64,000 nucleotides of DNA from contig NZ_OCSR01000001.1 in NCBI RefSeq assembly GCF_900230185.1, forward strand, positions 3,410,001 to 3,474,000, in the 5' to 3' direction. The notes under the pieces are model-generated. The model searched no databases, had not been told where the DNA came from, and was given only the letters and a program-made list of their open reading frames with translations. Shown here one piece after another: positions 51,673-61,587 of this stretch. The DNA is from Burkholderia sp. OK233. GTDB lineage: Bacteria; Pseudomonadota; Gammaproteobacteria; Burkholderiales; Burkholderiaceae. The stretch's first letter is position 1, and the number at the start of each line of letters is the position of its first letter. A program made the position numbers and the translations under genes.

Positions 51673-52566
51673 CTACGTCCCTTGACGCAGCGCATTAGCA
51701 ACGACGACGAACGCAGGAGTCGGCTGGCGGCGGCTGGGATAGTACAGATGAAAACCAGAGAACGACGGGCACCAGTCGGACAGCACCCGCAATAGCTCCC
51801 CACTTGCGAGCTGCGATAAGACCCGTTGTTCGGGAACGAAGGCGAGACCGATGCCGGCAAGCGCGGCCTTGACTGCCATCGTCGCAGTGTTGAAGACAAG
51901 TTGTCCTTCGACGCGCACGTTCAACTCGCGTCCACCTTTCTTGAACTCCCACGCGTAAATACCACCGGCGGTTGGCAGCCGGATGTTGATGCAGTTATGC
52001 GCCGTCAAGTCTTGCGGCGTCTTCGGCTTTGAATGCCTGGTGAAATAGCCGGGAGTGCCAACAACGGCCATGCGCACCTCGGGGCCGATGCGAACGGCGA
52101 CCATGTCCTTTGCAACTTGCTCTCCGAGCCGCACGCCTGCATCGAGCCGTTGTTCGACGATGTCCGTGAGTCCGTTGTCAATGACGATTTCGATCGTGAT
52201 GTCCGGATAATCGGGCAGAAGCCGTTCGATCACCGGCCAGAGCAGCAGTTCTGCCGCGTGCTCGCCGGCGGCAATGCGCACAGTGCCCGCCGGCTTATCG
52301 CGCAATGCGGTGAGCGCACTCAGCTCGGCCTCGATCTCATCCAGCCGAGGGCCGACCGACTGAATCAGCCGTTCGCCGGCTTCCGTTGGCGAGATATTGC
52401 GTGTTGTCCTCGTCAAGAGCCGGAGTCCGAGCCGTGCTTCGAGATTACGCACCGTCTGACTCAGCGCTGACTGGGATACGCCGAGCTTCGCGGCCGCCTT
52501 AGTGAAGCTGCCTTCGCGTGCGACGCAGAGAAATGCCGTGATATCGGATAAATTGGAACGCGCCAT
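51673..52566 (-). CDS. LysR-family transcriptional regulator
   Basis: The 297-aa protein has the LysR helix-turn-helix (about 5-65: SDITAFLCVAREGSFTKAAA, LGVSQSALSQTVRNLEARLG) and a periplasmic-binding-like effector domain (about 90-295). It is divergent from a cupin/aldo-keto reductase pair across a 100-base gap, the classical LysR layout, and probably regulates that pair. The subfamily is the common CrgA/AaeR-like type. The inducer is unknown. Confidence 0.9.
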   Translation of the reverse strand: MARSNLSDITAFLCVAREGSFTKAAAKLGVSQSALSQTVRNLEARLGLRLLTRTTRNISPTEAGERLIQSVGPRLDEIEAELSALTALRDKPAGTVRIAAGEHAAELLLWPVIERLLPDYPDITIEIVIDNGLTDIVEQRLDAGVRLGEQVAKDMVAVRIGPEVRMAVVGTPGYFTRHSKPKTPQDLTAHNCINIRLPTAGGIYAWEFKKGGRELNVRVEGQLVFNTATMAVKAALAGIGLAFVPEQRVLSQLASGELLRVLSDWCPSFSGFHLYYPSRRQPTPAFVVVANALRQGT

Positions 52567-52666
52567 TTATAAGCCCACCTTCTAACTTCATGCGGATTTT
52601 AGCTCTTTATCGAAGGGAGACGCGTTGATACATTGAAAGTCAAGGCAACCACCACAAGGAACATCC

Positions 52667-54075
<1,409 letters not shown>

Positions 54076-54080
54076 CTCCC

Positions 54081-54293
54081 ATCCGCACGACGATCATTTC
54101 ACCGGGCGCGGTGCAGTCCGAACTGCCGCAGAGCGTCACCGAAGCGCAACTGGCCGCAGGCATCGCCGACTTTTACGAGAAATTCGCGATCCCCGCTGAC
54201 AGCTTCGCCCGCATGGTGGCCTTCGCGATCCAGCAGCCCAAGGACGTGGATGTGAACGAAATCCTGTTCCGGCCAACGGCCCAGGAACTGTAA
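54081..54293 (+). pseudogene. C-terminal remnant of an SDR oxidoreductase
   Basis: Immediately after the aldo/keto reductase stop, a frame reads IRTTIISPGAVQSELPQSVT and ends VNEILFRPTAQEL, the conserved end of short-chain dehydrogenases of the YdfG/serine-dehydrogenase type (TxISPGAVxTEL, INEILxRPTxQ). The N-terminal Rossmann part and the YxxxK motif are missing. A deletion has fused its tail to the aldo/keto reductase gene. Confidence 0.75.
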
Positions 54294-54315
54294 AGCGGAT
54301 GAGAGACAGCCTCGA

Positions 54316-54391
54316 ATGACAAGAATCCTGATTCTCGGCGCCAACAGCCAGTCGGCGCGCAATACGACAAGGGTGTTGGCGTCAGCGATCG
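54316..54391 (+). pseudogene. N-terminal stub of an NmrA/SDR-type NAD(P)-binding protein
   Basis: ATG 54316 begins MTRILILGANSQSARNTTRV, the characteristic start of an atypical SDR (MTRILILGANGQIARxxT). After about 22 codons family resemblance ends where the next SDR gene's leader begins. It is a second deletion scar adjacent to the 54081-54293 remnant. Confidence 0.6.
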
Positions 54392-54418
54392 GTGAATCGG
54401 AAAGCACGGAAGGAAATC

Positions 54419-55246
54419 ATGCGAGAAGTTATCGTTGTTATTGGCCCGGGATCAATCGGGCAGGCCATAGCGCGTCGGGTGGGCGCTGGAAGGCATCTGC
54501 TGCTTGCGGATCTGCGTCAGGAGAATGCCGATGCAGCCGCCAGTACGCTCAGTGGAGCGGGTTTCGATGTCACGACGGCCGTCGTTGACGTTTCGTCGCG
54601 CGCGTCGGTCGAAGCGCTCGCTGCTAAAGCGATGTCGTTGGGAACAGTCCACGGCCTTATCCACGCGGCCGGCGTCTCGCCGTCACAGGCTTCGCAGGAG
54701 ACGATCCTGAAAGTCGATCTATACGGCACGGCGCTGGTCCTCGAGGAATTCGGCAAAGTGATTGCCGAAGGTGGTTCGGCAGTCGTGATTGCGTCGCGGT
54801 CAGGCCATCGTCTGCCGCCACTCACGACGGACCAGAATGAAGCGCTTGCGACGACGCCAGTCGAGGACCTGCTGAAGCTGCCGATGCTTCAACCGGATCA
54901 GGTGAAAGATACACTGCACGCTTATCAGCTTTCAAAGCGGGCGAACTCGCTGCGCGTCATGTATGAAGCTGTCCGTTGGGGCGAGCGCGGCGCACGCGTC
55001 AATACCATTAGTCCAGGCATCATCATCACACCGTTGGCGAAGGACGAACTGTCGGGGCCGCGCGGTGCGGGCTATCGACGGATGATCGACGGCTGCCCGG
55101 CGAAGCGGGCCGGCACGGCAGACGAAGTTGCGAACGTGGCGGCGCTGCTGATGGCACGTGATGGTGCCTTCATTACTGGCAGTGACTTTCTGATGGATGG
55201 GGGCGTTACCGCGTCCTACTGGTTTGGATCGCTGGTGCCGCAGTAG
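54419..55246 (+). CDS. Short-chain dehydrogenase/reductase
   Basis: The 275-aa NAD(P)-dependent SDR has the cofactor motif VIVVIGPGSIGQAIA at the N-terminus (GPGSIG, a variant of TGxxxGIG), the catalytic Ser in AVVIASRSGH, YxxxK in HAYQLSKRAN, and the end motif GSDFLMDGG. AAGGAAATC precedes ATG 54419; the frame is open from 54392. A short insert (about 135-165) distinguishes it from standard SDRs. It follows two SDR remnants, so only this member of a former cluster is intact. Confidence 0.88.
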   Translation: MREVIVVIGPGSIGQAIARRVGAGRHLLLADLRQENADAAASTLSGAGFDVTTAVVDVSSRASVEALAAKAMSLGTVHGLIHAAGVSPSQASQETILKVDLYGTALVLEEFGKVIAEGGSAVVIASRSGHRLPPLTTDQNEALATTPVEDLLKLPMLQPDQVKDTLHAYQLSKRANSLRVMYEAVRWGERGARVNTISPGIIITPLAKDELSGPRGAGYRRMIDGCPAKRAGTADEVANVAALLMARDGAFITGSDFLMDGGVTASYWFGSLVPQ

Positions 55247-55778
55247 CGATCGCGGAGCGGCTCCTGACTCGGAAGCGGCCATTGCAGCCTCGCGGCCCCT
55301 AACGGCCGAGTTGGATCGCGTGCTGCCGATCGCAGCCGTGCGAGGTTCGAGCTGTGTATCCCGATTGCATGAGGCGGCACCCGGCCGGGAGCCGCCGGTG
55401 GCTGATCACGGAATGCACACCTCCGATTGTCCGGAATTCTTCATAAAGGAGACATTCGCGGAGATAAGCGTGGCAACGTTCGGCCGAAGCGGCCGCTTAT
55501 GCCTTTCCAGTTGCGACCACTCGAAAATGTCCGCTTCAATGCAATTCGGATAGATGCTTTCAACCATCGCTGCCTTGGAAAGCAGACCTTAAAGCAAGCT
55601 CTCTGGCGACGGTTCTATTCTTCACATGGGGGCGAGTCGCTTTCCTTTTTATTCTCACGCCAATACGTTTGGTTCGCCGCGCATTGATAAGGAAAACGAG
55701 GACTATGTGTGACGTTCAATCGCCGGGCGCGCGTGGAAAATACCGCGATCACCACGATCGGGACGTGAGGCTCTCGCT
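55247..55778. other. Intergenic stretch with degenerate repeats
   Basis: No gene is supported. Phrases such as GGCCGAAGCGGCCGCTTATG (near 55480) look like the dispersed degenerate repeats found between Burkholderiales genes. No regulatory element was identified. Confidence 0.35.
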
Positions 55779-57378
55779 TCAAGGCTGAACCTCATACGGT
55801 GGACATGTGGACAGGCGCTGATCGTCTACCGCACGGCCGACGGTGAAGTGATACAGGCTTTGCCACGTGTGATCCTCCACGCCGAGCAGTGCGTGCATTT
55901 CATCATCGAAGAAGCAGCCAATCCCTGTCGCGCGCACACCGGCCGCTTCGGCTTCGAGATAGAGCGCCTGCCCAAGAATGCCGCACTCCCAGAACAGATG
56001 CCGATAACGCCATGGCTGCTTCAACGCGATTCCAAATTCCGCGATCATCCCCAGCGCAAAGCAGGAGTCGGCGCCGATATCCTGGTGGCAGCAGATCAAC
56101 TTTGCCGTGGCGCGCAAATCGTAAGGCAGCAGAAGATAGAGCGGCAGACGATCGGGGCCGGTCTTTTGCCACAGCCATTCGGGACGTAGAGACCGCTTGA
56201 GATCCGGCAGCGCGTCCGGGTTTCTCACGAACATATACAGGCCCGGCTCCAGGTCGCCCACGCGGTGCACCATTAGCGCTGCATGCACTGCTGCAGGAGA
56301 CATCAGCGCATTCCACGGCGGCGTGTCATGACGTGGCAACAGGCACGCCAGCATGCGTGAAAAACGCCGCCTTGGCGATGTACGTCGTACCGTCGAAATT
56401 CACCGCGCTGCGACGCTGCCGCGCGATCCGGGCAAAGCTGAGATCAAGGGCGGGCGGCGCGGGCGACGGGCGCTCTTCCGGATCCGGCAGGGTCGGTTCG
56501 CGAGTAGGGGCCTTATGCGTCGCGCGATGGATCGAATCGATATCCGGCCACTTCACATGTCCCGGACTCAGCAGATTCGCGCGTCCGTGCCACTGTGCGC
56601 TATCCAGGGCGATCAGCATGCGCTCAAGATCAGGCCGCAATTCAGGGTTGCCGATCCAGAGCAAGGCATCCGGGGCCTCTGCTTCTGCCTTGCCGAAATC
56701 TTCTCCGCGGTTCAGTCCAAGCAGGTTGGCCACTGCGTCGTCCGCAGCCGCCTCCACCAGCCGTGTCTGCCAGCCAAGCGCTGCCGCTGCGTAACTCACC
56801 GCGGCGATGACATGGCCGCAATCGTGCTGGCAGTAGCGCCAGGCACGCATGCCGTATTTCCACGCCTCGCGCCAGGGGATCGAGCTTATGCCGACCAGGA
56901 CGCCACTTGGCGGGAACGCCTCGCTCCATCGTTCGTCATCCACGGCAGCGCGACATTCAAGGGAATGGTCCCGGCTCAGGTAATGGTAGACCCCACCGGA
57001 CAAGCCGGGCAGAGTCGGACACAGAAGATAGCCCTCGGTCGGATGCAGATTTCCGCTCGAAGGGTTGCAGCGCAGTGCCCACCGCTGGGTGCCGTAGGAT
57101 TTCCACGCCGACAGGCCGAGCGAAAGCTCGAACAGGATTGCCAGACTGGAAAGATCGAATCTGCGCGCGGGCAACAGAGCCCCGCAGCGCAGTTCGTTGT
57201 AGCGTGTAGTCAGGCTATCCGCGGCTAACGGCAGACCAGTACGTGGTGCGCCGTGAAACACCCGGAACGGATCCGGTTGGGTTGCCCAGTCGAGTTTCCC
57301 GGGGCCAGGGGCGTAGCCGCTGACGCGATGCTTGCTGCGCTCGTGATATTCAAGCATCGCATGCTTTAACCGGTCCAT
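55779..57378 (-). pseudogene. Tandem nitroreductase of SagB/ThcOx type, frameshifted
   Basis: Two overlapping minus-strand frames (57378-56326 and 56354-55779) together encode a tandem nitroreductase-fold protein of the SagB/ThcOx-like family. The first half carries RWALRCNPSSGNLHPTEGYL (FMN-binding NPSSGxLHPTE), GVYHYLSRDHSLE and YCQHDCGHVIAAVSYAAAALGW. The second half carries the repeat VHRVGDLEPGLYMFVR and LGQALYLEAEAAGVRATGIG. Removing one T from the T5 run (A5 at 56361-56365 on the plus strand) restores a single 532-aa frame reading AAFSRMLACLLPRHD. GAGGGGAAT precedes ATG 57378. Flavin-dependent oxidation is the family function; no peptide-modification partners are nearby. Confidence 0.75.
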
Positions 57379-57580
57379 ATTCCCCTCAGACCCAGGAATA
57401 TCCGCACATGCGGCTGGACAAAACCGGCTGGCTGGACGTTGGGGCGCGGTCGTCATCAAGTCGTGGAATCGAACGCGCTTCGGTAAGCTGCTATTGCGTT
57501 CGGCACCTCCTGTGCGATGCCCCGGCAATCGGGTTGTCTTCACGAGAGCGGGGGGATGTTTCCAGCGCTTAGGTCACCCT

Positions 57581-57835
57581 TCAGGTCTCTTCGAAGGTAT
57601 TCGGGACCGCCGACTTCAAAAACTCGTGGCCATCCCAGGTTAGCCGCCAGTCACTACCCATCGAGCGGACGAGATTTGCGTCGGCCAGCAGGTTCAACTG
57701 ATACGACACACCCCGGTTCGAAACATCGAACGCATCCTTGAGCGCGCTTTCAACGTCAAATTCGCTGAGGTGCGGGGATTTGTTTTCCTCGAGCGTCTTC
57801 AATATTGCGAGTGCCAGATTCATATCGCGTTTCAC
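57581..57835 (-). CDS. Small DUF2513-like protein
   Basis: The 84-aa product starts at GTG 57835, preceded by a strong AGGAGGAG, and reads MKRDMNLALAILKTLEENKS, then VSYQLNLLADANLVRSM and LTWDGHEFLKSA. This matches the DUF2513 pattern: a winged-helix-like fold, KRDMxLxxxIL at the start and LTWxGHEFLD near the end. The family is found near mobile DNA; its function is unknown. Monocistronic. Confidence 0.75.
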   Translation of the reverse strand: MKRDMNLALAILKTLEENKSPHLSEFDVESALKDAFDVSNRGVSYQLNLLADANLVRSMGSDWRLTWDGHEFLKSAVPNTFEET

Positions 57836-57969
57836 GATCTCCTCCTGTCGCAGATAGGACATACATCGAAAGGGCGCCACGGGTACAACGTCCGCGCAAT
57901 CATACCGGGTGTGGCTTGCTGCACGGCTCTTTGCGCTTTCGCACAGTTCCGCGAAAAGGGTGGCGCGAC

Positions 57970-58070
57970 GCGAGCCCCGTCTTCTCGCCGGTGGGGGCGC
58001 TGATTGCAGAGCTGACCGGCTGCGCCGCAATCGATGTGATTCCGGGTTCCCAACAGGCTCATGCCACGGT
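57970..58070 (+). pseudogene. Degenerate tail of a paralogue of the 59363 gene
   Basis: One frame reads VFSPVGALIAELTGCAAIDV and then IPGSQQ, closely resembling the end of the intact product at 59363-59599 (FSRRWAYFVAEIAGQAAIDV then ILGPAE). The N-terminal half is not found upstream. It is probably a decayed duplicate. Confidence 0.5.
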
Positions 58071-58120
58071 CCGAACGCGTTGGGTGAATTTCAACACCAG
58101 TCGCGAGCGCTGCCTGGGAT

Positions 58121-58438
58121 TTAACGCTTCGGTCCCCTCATACCCTCGGTTTCCATCGCAGCATTCCGCTCTTCGCAGGCTTCAATGGGTTCCATGGTCT
58201 CGTCGATGGAAGCTGTCGCGCGTTCTGTGGCCGCCTTCGTTTCGTCGACGGTGGAGCCGGGTCCTCCGTCGTCGTCGCCCGGAGGCTCCAGCATGTCTAG
58301 AAGCATGGTCTCCAGCTCCGGCGTGTCCCACGGCGCGCCATGCTGCTCTTTCTTCTTTATGTAGTGCCTGACTTCTGCGTCCTGCTCCGGCGTCAGGGGA
58401 AGACCGCGAAATGTGTTTTGGGGAGTAGCGTCGGTCAT
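58121..58438 (-). CDS. Hypothetical acidic protein, 105 aa
   Basis: The product begins MTDATPQNTFRGLPLTPEQD, continues VRHYIKKKEQHGAPWDTPEL and LETMLLDMLEPPGDDDGG, and ends in an acidic, low-complexity tail. The ATG has GGAGC 7 bases upstream. The first half suggests a short helical domain. No family is recognised, though proteins of this type seem common in the genus. Cytoplasmic, monocistronic. Confidence 0.6.
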   Translation of the reverse strand: MTDATPQNTFRGLPLTPEQDAEVRHYIKKKEQHGAPWDTPELETMLLDMLEPPGDDDGGPGSTVDETKAATERATASIDETMEPIEACEERNAAMETEGMRGPKR

Positions 58439-58904
58439 GGTATTGCTCCGGAATTTGTCCCATTTTGAGTGTAGGCCTGTTGTGGCCAGCGAGCCTCAAC
58501 TATCGGTCTGCGCATGGACTGATCCGTCCATTCGCATCGGCTCTTCCAGCGAGCGGACGTTGCTATCGTCACAGATACGAGCCCGGGCGCTTTGCGCAAT
58601 TGCGACTGATAGCGGTACCGTGCAAACAATCCCCGGGCGGGACAACGTCACGCGATGACATGGTTCAGCTTAGGGGCCTTACGCAGAAGGGACATACCTC
58701 GAGCGTGGCTTTGCGTCTTTTTGCGGCACCTGCTGGCGATTTCGACCGCTCATGGCGATGCGCGCACCGATGCAAATTGCGACGGGTCATGAAGGATGGC
58801 AGGAACTATGACAAAACTGTCCGGACAGTTTTCCATCGAGCGCATGCACAAAAGCTGTACGCTGGTGATTCCCGACTGCGACCTGATCGGACCCAGATGA
58901 GCGC
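58439..58904. other. Intergenic stretch, no gene recognised
   Basis: Between two small hypothetical genes; plus-strand frames are arginine-rich and lack start signals. The run ACTGTCCGGACAGT near 58820 is a palindrome of unknown meaning, about 85 bases upstream of the next gene. Confidence 0.35.
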
Positions 58905-59294
58905 ATGGCATTCGGCTTTCACAACCTCAGCCGCAGCTATGACGCACTCGGGCACTGCGTAACGTTCTGGGGTTATGACAACGTCGTGGAGGGGACCACG
59001 AATATCGGTGTCGGACAGACGGGAGGACGGAAGGTGCGACTGATCGAAGCGGATGAACGCCAGGCTTTCCTGGCGACCTTGCAGCGCAAGGGACTGGCAG
59101 AAGGTGAATTCGAACTGCTGGAAACGGATACGACTGACCCCAAGGGCGACGAGAACGTCGGCCTGCAGGGATACGTCACCGTAACCAGACTATCAACACA
59201 AATTGCGAGGGAATACCCCATCGGCTTCGAAACCGGTTGGGTGCAGCATTTCAGACAGGATCTCGACGCTGGGGTCTTCGATCAGCCGGCATGA
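58905..59294 (+). CDS. Hypothetical protein with DUF1488-like N-terminus
   Basis: The 129-aa product begins MAFGFHNLSRSYDALGHCVT followed by FWGYDNVVE, similar to the opening of DUF1488 proteins (NPSRSYDxxxxxVxFWGYD). It continues with an alpha/beta region (KVRLIEADERQAFLATLQRK) and LSTQIAREYPIGFETGWVQH. The family is small and uncharacterised, and this copy is longer than usual. The start lacks a strong ribosome-binding site. Confidence 0.55.
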   Translation: MAFGFHNLSRSYDALGHCVTFWGYDNVVEGTTNIGVGQTGGRKVRLIEADERQAFLATLQRKGLAEGEFELLETDTTDPKGDENVGLQGYVTVTRLSTQIAREYPIGFETGWVQHFRQDLDAGVFDQPA

Positions 59295-59362
59295 GATCCC
59301 GCATCTCATTGGGCTGCAGGTAAGCGTTGACCGCCCACCCGGTGCGGGAACCGGAGGTCTTC

Positions 59363-59599
59363 ATGCAGCGAACGGTCGAATATCGCGGATTCGAAATTTA
59401 CGTTGATTTGCTGTCCACATCGAAGGACATGTTCGACGTCTGGTTTCGTATTGAGGGACCCGTCAAGCCTCCCGGCGTAGCAGCGCTCGGCGAGCGCATC
59501 AAGATCCGGGGCGGACCGTTTTCCCGTCGCTGGGCCTACTTTGTTGCGGAGATCGCCGGCCAGGCCGCTATCGACGTAATCCTTGGCCCCGCTGAGTAG
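59363..59599 (+). CDS. Hypothetical protein, 78 aa, alpha/beta
   Basis: The product begins MQRTVEYRGFEIYVDLLSTS and ends SRRWAYFVAEIAGQAAIDVI, a beta-rich small domain. GGAGG lies 7 bases before ATG 59363, so the longer frame from 59327 is not used. A degenerate copy of its last third lies at 57970-58070. No function is known. Confidence 0.7.
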   Translation: MQRTVEYRGFEIYVDLLSTSKDMFDVWFRIEGPVKPPGVAALGERIKIRGGPFSRRWAYFVAEIAGQAAIDVILGPAE

Positions 59600-59622
59600 A
59601 CGCAAACTCAGGGCGCGTCGTA

Positions 59623-59655
59623 CCTCACGTGAGGGCCTGACACGCTTCGCGTGTC
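59623..59655 (+). terminator. Palindrome and hairpin after the 78-aa gene
   Basis: CCTCACGTGAGG (59623-59634) is a 12-bp palindrome. It is followed by a 7-bp hairpin GACACGC-TTC-GCGTGTC (59639-59655). The pair sits 24-56 bases after the stop at 59599 and probably ends the transcript; only a weak T-tract follows. Confidence 0.5.
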
Positions 59656-60054
59656 CTGCCTTTCGTCGCGTGCCACGACCCGTTGACCGGCCATGGTGGG
59701 TTCACATTCAGCGTTGGAACTGGGAGAACGAGTTGATGGCGCTGCTGTCGGCCTGTGTCGCTCGCCCCGTACATCGGTAGAAAGCAGCCCTTCCGAATTG
59801 ATGGGCTGAAGCGCATGGAGATCCCGTCAGAACACGGGGCGCCATCTGAACAGATCACCCTGTGCATATGCGGTTTCTGGCTTTCCTTGATGAAGCGTCG
59901 GCATGACACGAGAAAGTCATTGCGTATTCGCACATGAAGCGTCTAATGAAGCATGCGTGCAGACTTCATCGGCTGTCGCTCGTACAAAAAAACACCCCCA
60001 GCATAGCGTTGCGCAGTGAGCGTCTGTCGGCGCTCCGCTCGCAAGGAGCAGGTC
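59656..60054. other. Intergenic stretch upstream of orphan hicB
   Basis: No hicA-like frame (about 60-80 codons with a basic dsRNA-binding-like fold) was found here on either strand, although that is where a toxin partner would normally lie. The frames present are short and arginine-rich. Confidence 0.4.
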
Positions 60055-60459
60055 ATGCAATATCCGTTGTATGTCCACCGGGATAGCAATACTGGCTTTC
60101 GCGCCAGTTTCCCCGATTTTCCGAACGCCGATGCGAGTGGCGATTCGTTTGACGAACTGACGCGCAATGCTCAGGCGGGAGTGGAGTTGATGTATGACCA
60201 CAGCGAGCAGCTCATACCCGCACCTACCTGCAATACGTCGGAATTGCATGCGCTCGAGATGGATGACGGCGAAGGAATCTGGATATTTGTCGATATAAAC
60301 CTCGCGCGGGTTACCTCGAAAGCCGTGGGCCTTCGACTCAGCCTGCTTGAGAGCTTGCTTCAGCAAGTCGATGCAGCGGCAAAAGAACGTCACATGACAC
60401 GCTCGGCGTTCATCACACTGGCTGCCGTGCATGAACTGGAGAATCGACAAGGCAGGTAA
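60055..60459 (+). CDS. hicB: HicB-family antitoxin-like protein (orphan)
   Basis: The 134-aa product has the HicB partial RNase H fold at the N-terminus (MQYPLYVHRDSNTGFRASFP, DFPNADASGDSFDELTRNAQ) and a C-terminal ribbon-helix-helix-like DNA-binding part (LRLSLLESLLQQVDAAAKER, HMTRSAFITLAA). Aspartate and Gly at the HicB core are present. GGAG precedes ATG 60055. HicB normally neutralises the HicA mRNA interferase; no hicA is adjacent, so it may be solitary or act as a regulator. Confidence 0.85.
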   Translation: MQYPLYVHRDSNTGFRASFPDFPNADASGDSFDELTRNAQAGVELMYDHSEQLIPAPTCNTSELHALEMDDGEGIWIFVDINLARVTSKAVGLRLSLLESLLQQVDAAAKERHMTRSAFITLAAVHELENRQGR

Positions 60460-60631
60460 TCGTCCTGCTGGCCGGCCTCCTGGCGGGCTCTCTCCGATGC
60501 ATGACACCTGTCACGTTGCGACGGGCGTTACAACTCGAATCCGAACTTACGATGTGGCGCCTCGTCTCAACTATGAAGGCGGGGGCAATAGCCGATTGGC
60601 AAACCGGTTTGTCTCACGGTGGGAGAGCAGC

Positions 60632-60877
60632 ATGATAGATGGCCAGGTGAATGCGGAAGAACTGGCAGAAAGCAAGAAGCAGAGAGAAGCAGCAGAGACC
60701 GCGACCGATGATGGTATGCCGGTCGTGCCGGAAGTTAAGGCCAGAGACGTTGAGGTGATTCAGCACAGGATACCGAAACAATGGGTGAGATGCGCGAGGA
60801 AGTGGCCAGGAGTGGGAGGTTCCCCCCTGCAATCGGGAAGGTCGGTGATGGTTAGGCGGAAGCCTGATCTGCCTTGA
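60632..60877 (+). CDS. Hypothetical protein, 81 aa
   Basis: The ATG is preceded by GGGAGAGC. The N-terminus (MIDGQVNAEELAESKKQREA) is charged and helical, while the C-terminal half (VRCARKWPGVGGSPLQSGRS) is basic. No family is recognised. It lies within a run of short genes with good ribosome-binding sites, which supports it being real. The tail past residue 55 could be out-of-frame continuation. Confidence 0.4.
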   Translation: MIDGQVNAEELAESKKQREAAETATDDGMPVVPEVKARDVEVIQHRIPKQWVRCARKWPGVGGSPLQSGRSVMVRRKPDLP

Positions 60878-61098
60878 CATGGCGGAATTGGCGAGACCGG
60901 CGAAGCTCCGGCTTTTCGATTTCCGGGCCGCAGAATGCTTTTGATTGGAAATCCGTGATCGGGCGTCGCACCTTGACTACAGGCCGCGGCTGCGAGAAAA
61001 GAAGCATAGGAAACAAGGATCGGTGAATGACAATCGCCGCTTTTATTTCTCTGGTTACCTAAGATATAAGCATGGTTCTGACCTCAAAGGAGGCTGCC

Positions 61099-61257
61099 AT
61101 GAGCCAGTCAATGATCAGTTTTGTAGTGGGGATCGTGGTGCTGCTATGCGTCGCGATATTCGCAGCGGCTCGGTACAGGCGAGAACACAAGGACGAGCCG
61201 GTTACCCGCTGGCTAGCCGCGCATCCGATTCGCGACTGGCTGCGCCATAAGCACTGA
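61099..61257 (+). CDS. Short single-helix membrane peptide with RYRRE tail
   Basis: AAAGGAGG lies 5 bases before ATG 61099, the best ribosome-binding site in this part. The 52-aa peptide has one hydrophobic helix (about 5-23: MISFVVGIVVLLCVAIFAAA), then RYRREHKDEP and VTRWLAAHPIRDWLRHKH. It is a likely inner-membrane peptide with a cytoplasmic basic tail. Similar to the peptide 107 bases downstream (helix, RYR, WLxxHxxxDxLR) and to the one at 2329. Confidence 0.75.
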   Translation: MSQSMISFVVGIVVLLCVAIFAAARYRREHKDEPVTRWLAAHPIRDWLRHKH

Positions 61258-61363
61258 GTGACACAAAATATGATTTTTTGAAGCGCTGGGGTACGTGAGT
61301 GCTAATTCTCTACCGCGTAATCTGTCGCCCGGTGTAAATCGAGAACAAACTGAAAAGGATGAT

Positions 61364-61531
61364 ATGACGTACGCAATGTGGGGCATCCTGATCGCGATGG
61401 TGCTAATGTCCGGCGCATCGCTGCAGCGGTATAGGCACGGCCTCCAGCGGAGGCGGGAGATCCAGTGGCTGGATGAACACCATGTATTGGACAGGCTACG
61501 CAAGCAATTGGGATTGTCGCTCCAGAAATGA
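61364..61531 (+). CDS. Short single-helix membrane peptide, related to the previous one
   Basis: AAAAGGA lies 6 bases before ATG 61364. The 55-aa product has a helix (about 2-17: TYAMWGILIAMVLMSG), then QRYRHGLQRRREIQWLDEHH and VLDRLRKQLG. The spacing of RYR and of the WLxxHxxxDxLR element matches the peptide at 61099. Tandem duplication followed by divergence is likely. Function unknown. Confidence 0.7.
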   Translation: MTYAMWGILIAMVLMSGASLQRYRHGLQRRREIQWLDEHHVLDRLRKQLGLSLQK

Positions 61532-61587
61532 CACTCGCTGGGCAGATTGGCAGGTTGCAAAGACTACTTTTTTGAGGAGTTGGCGAG

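Noticed and set aside
59600..60054. A hicA toxin gene upstream of hicB
   Set aside because: No frame of the right size with a HicA-like basic pattern was found on either strand.
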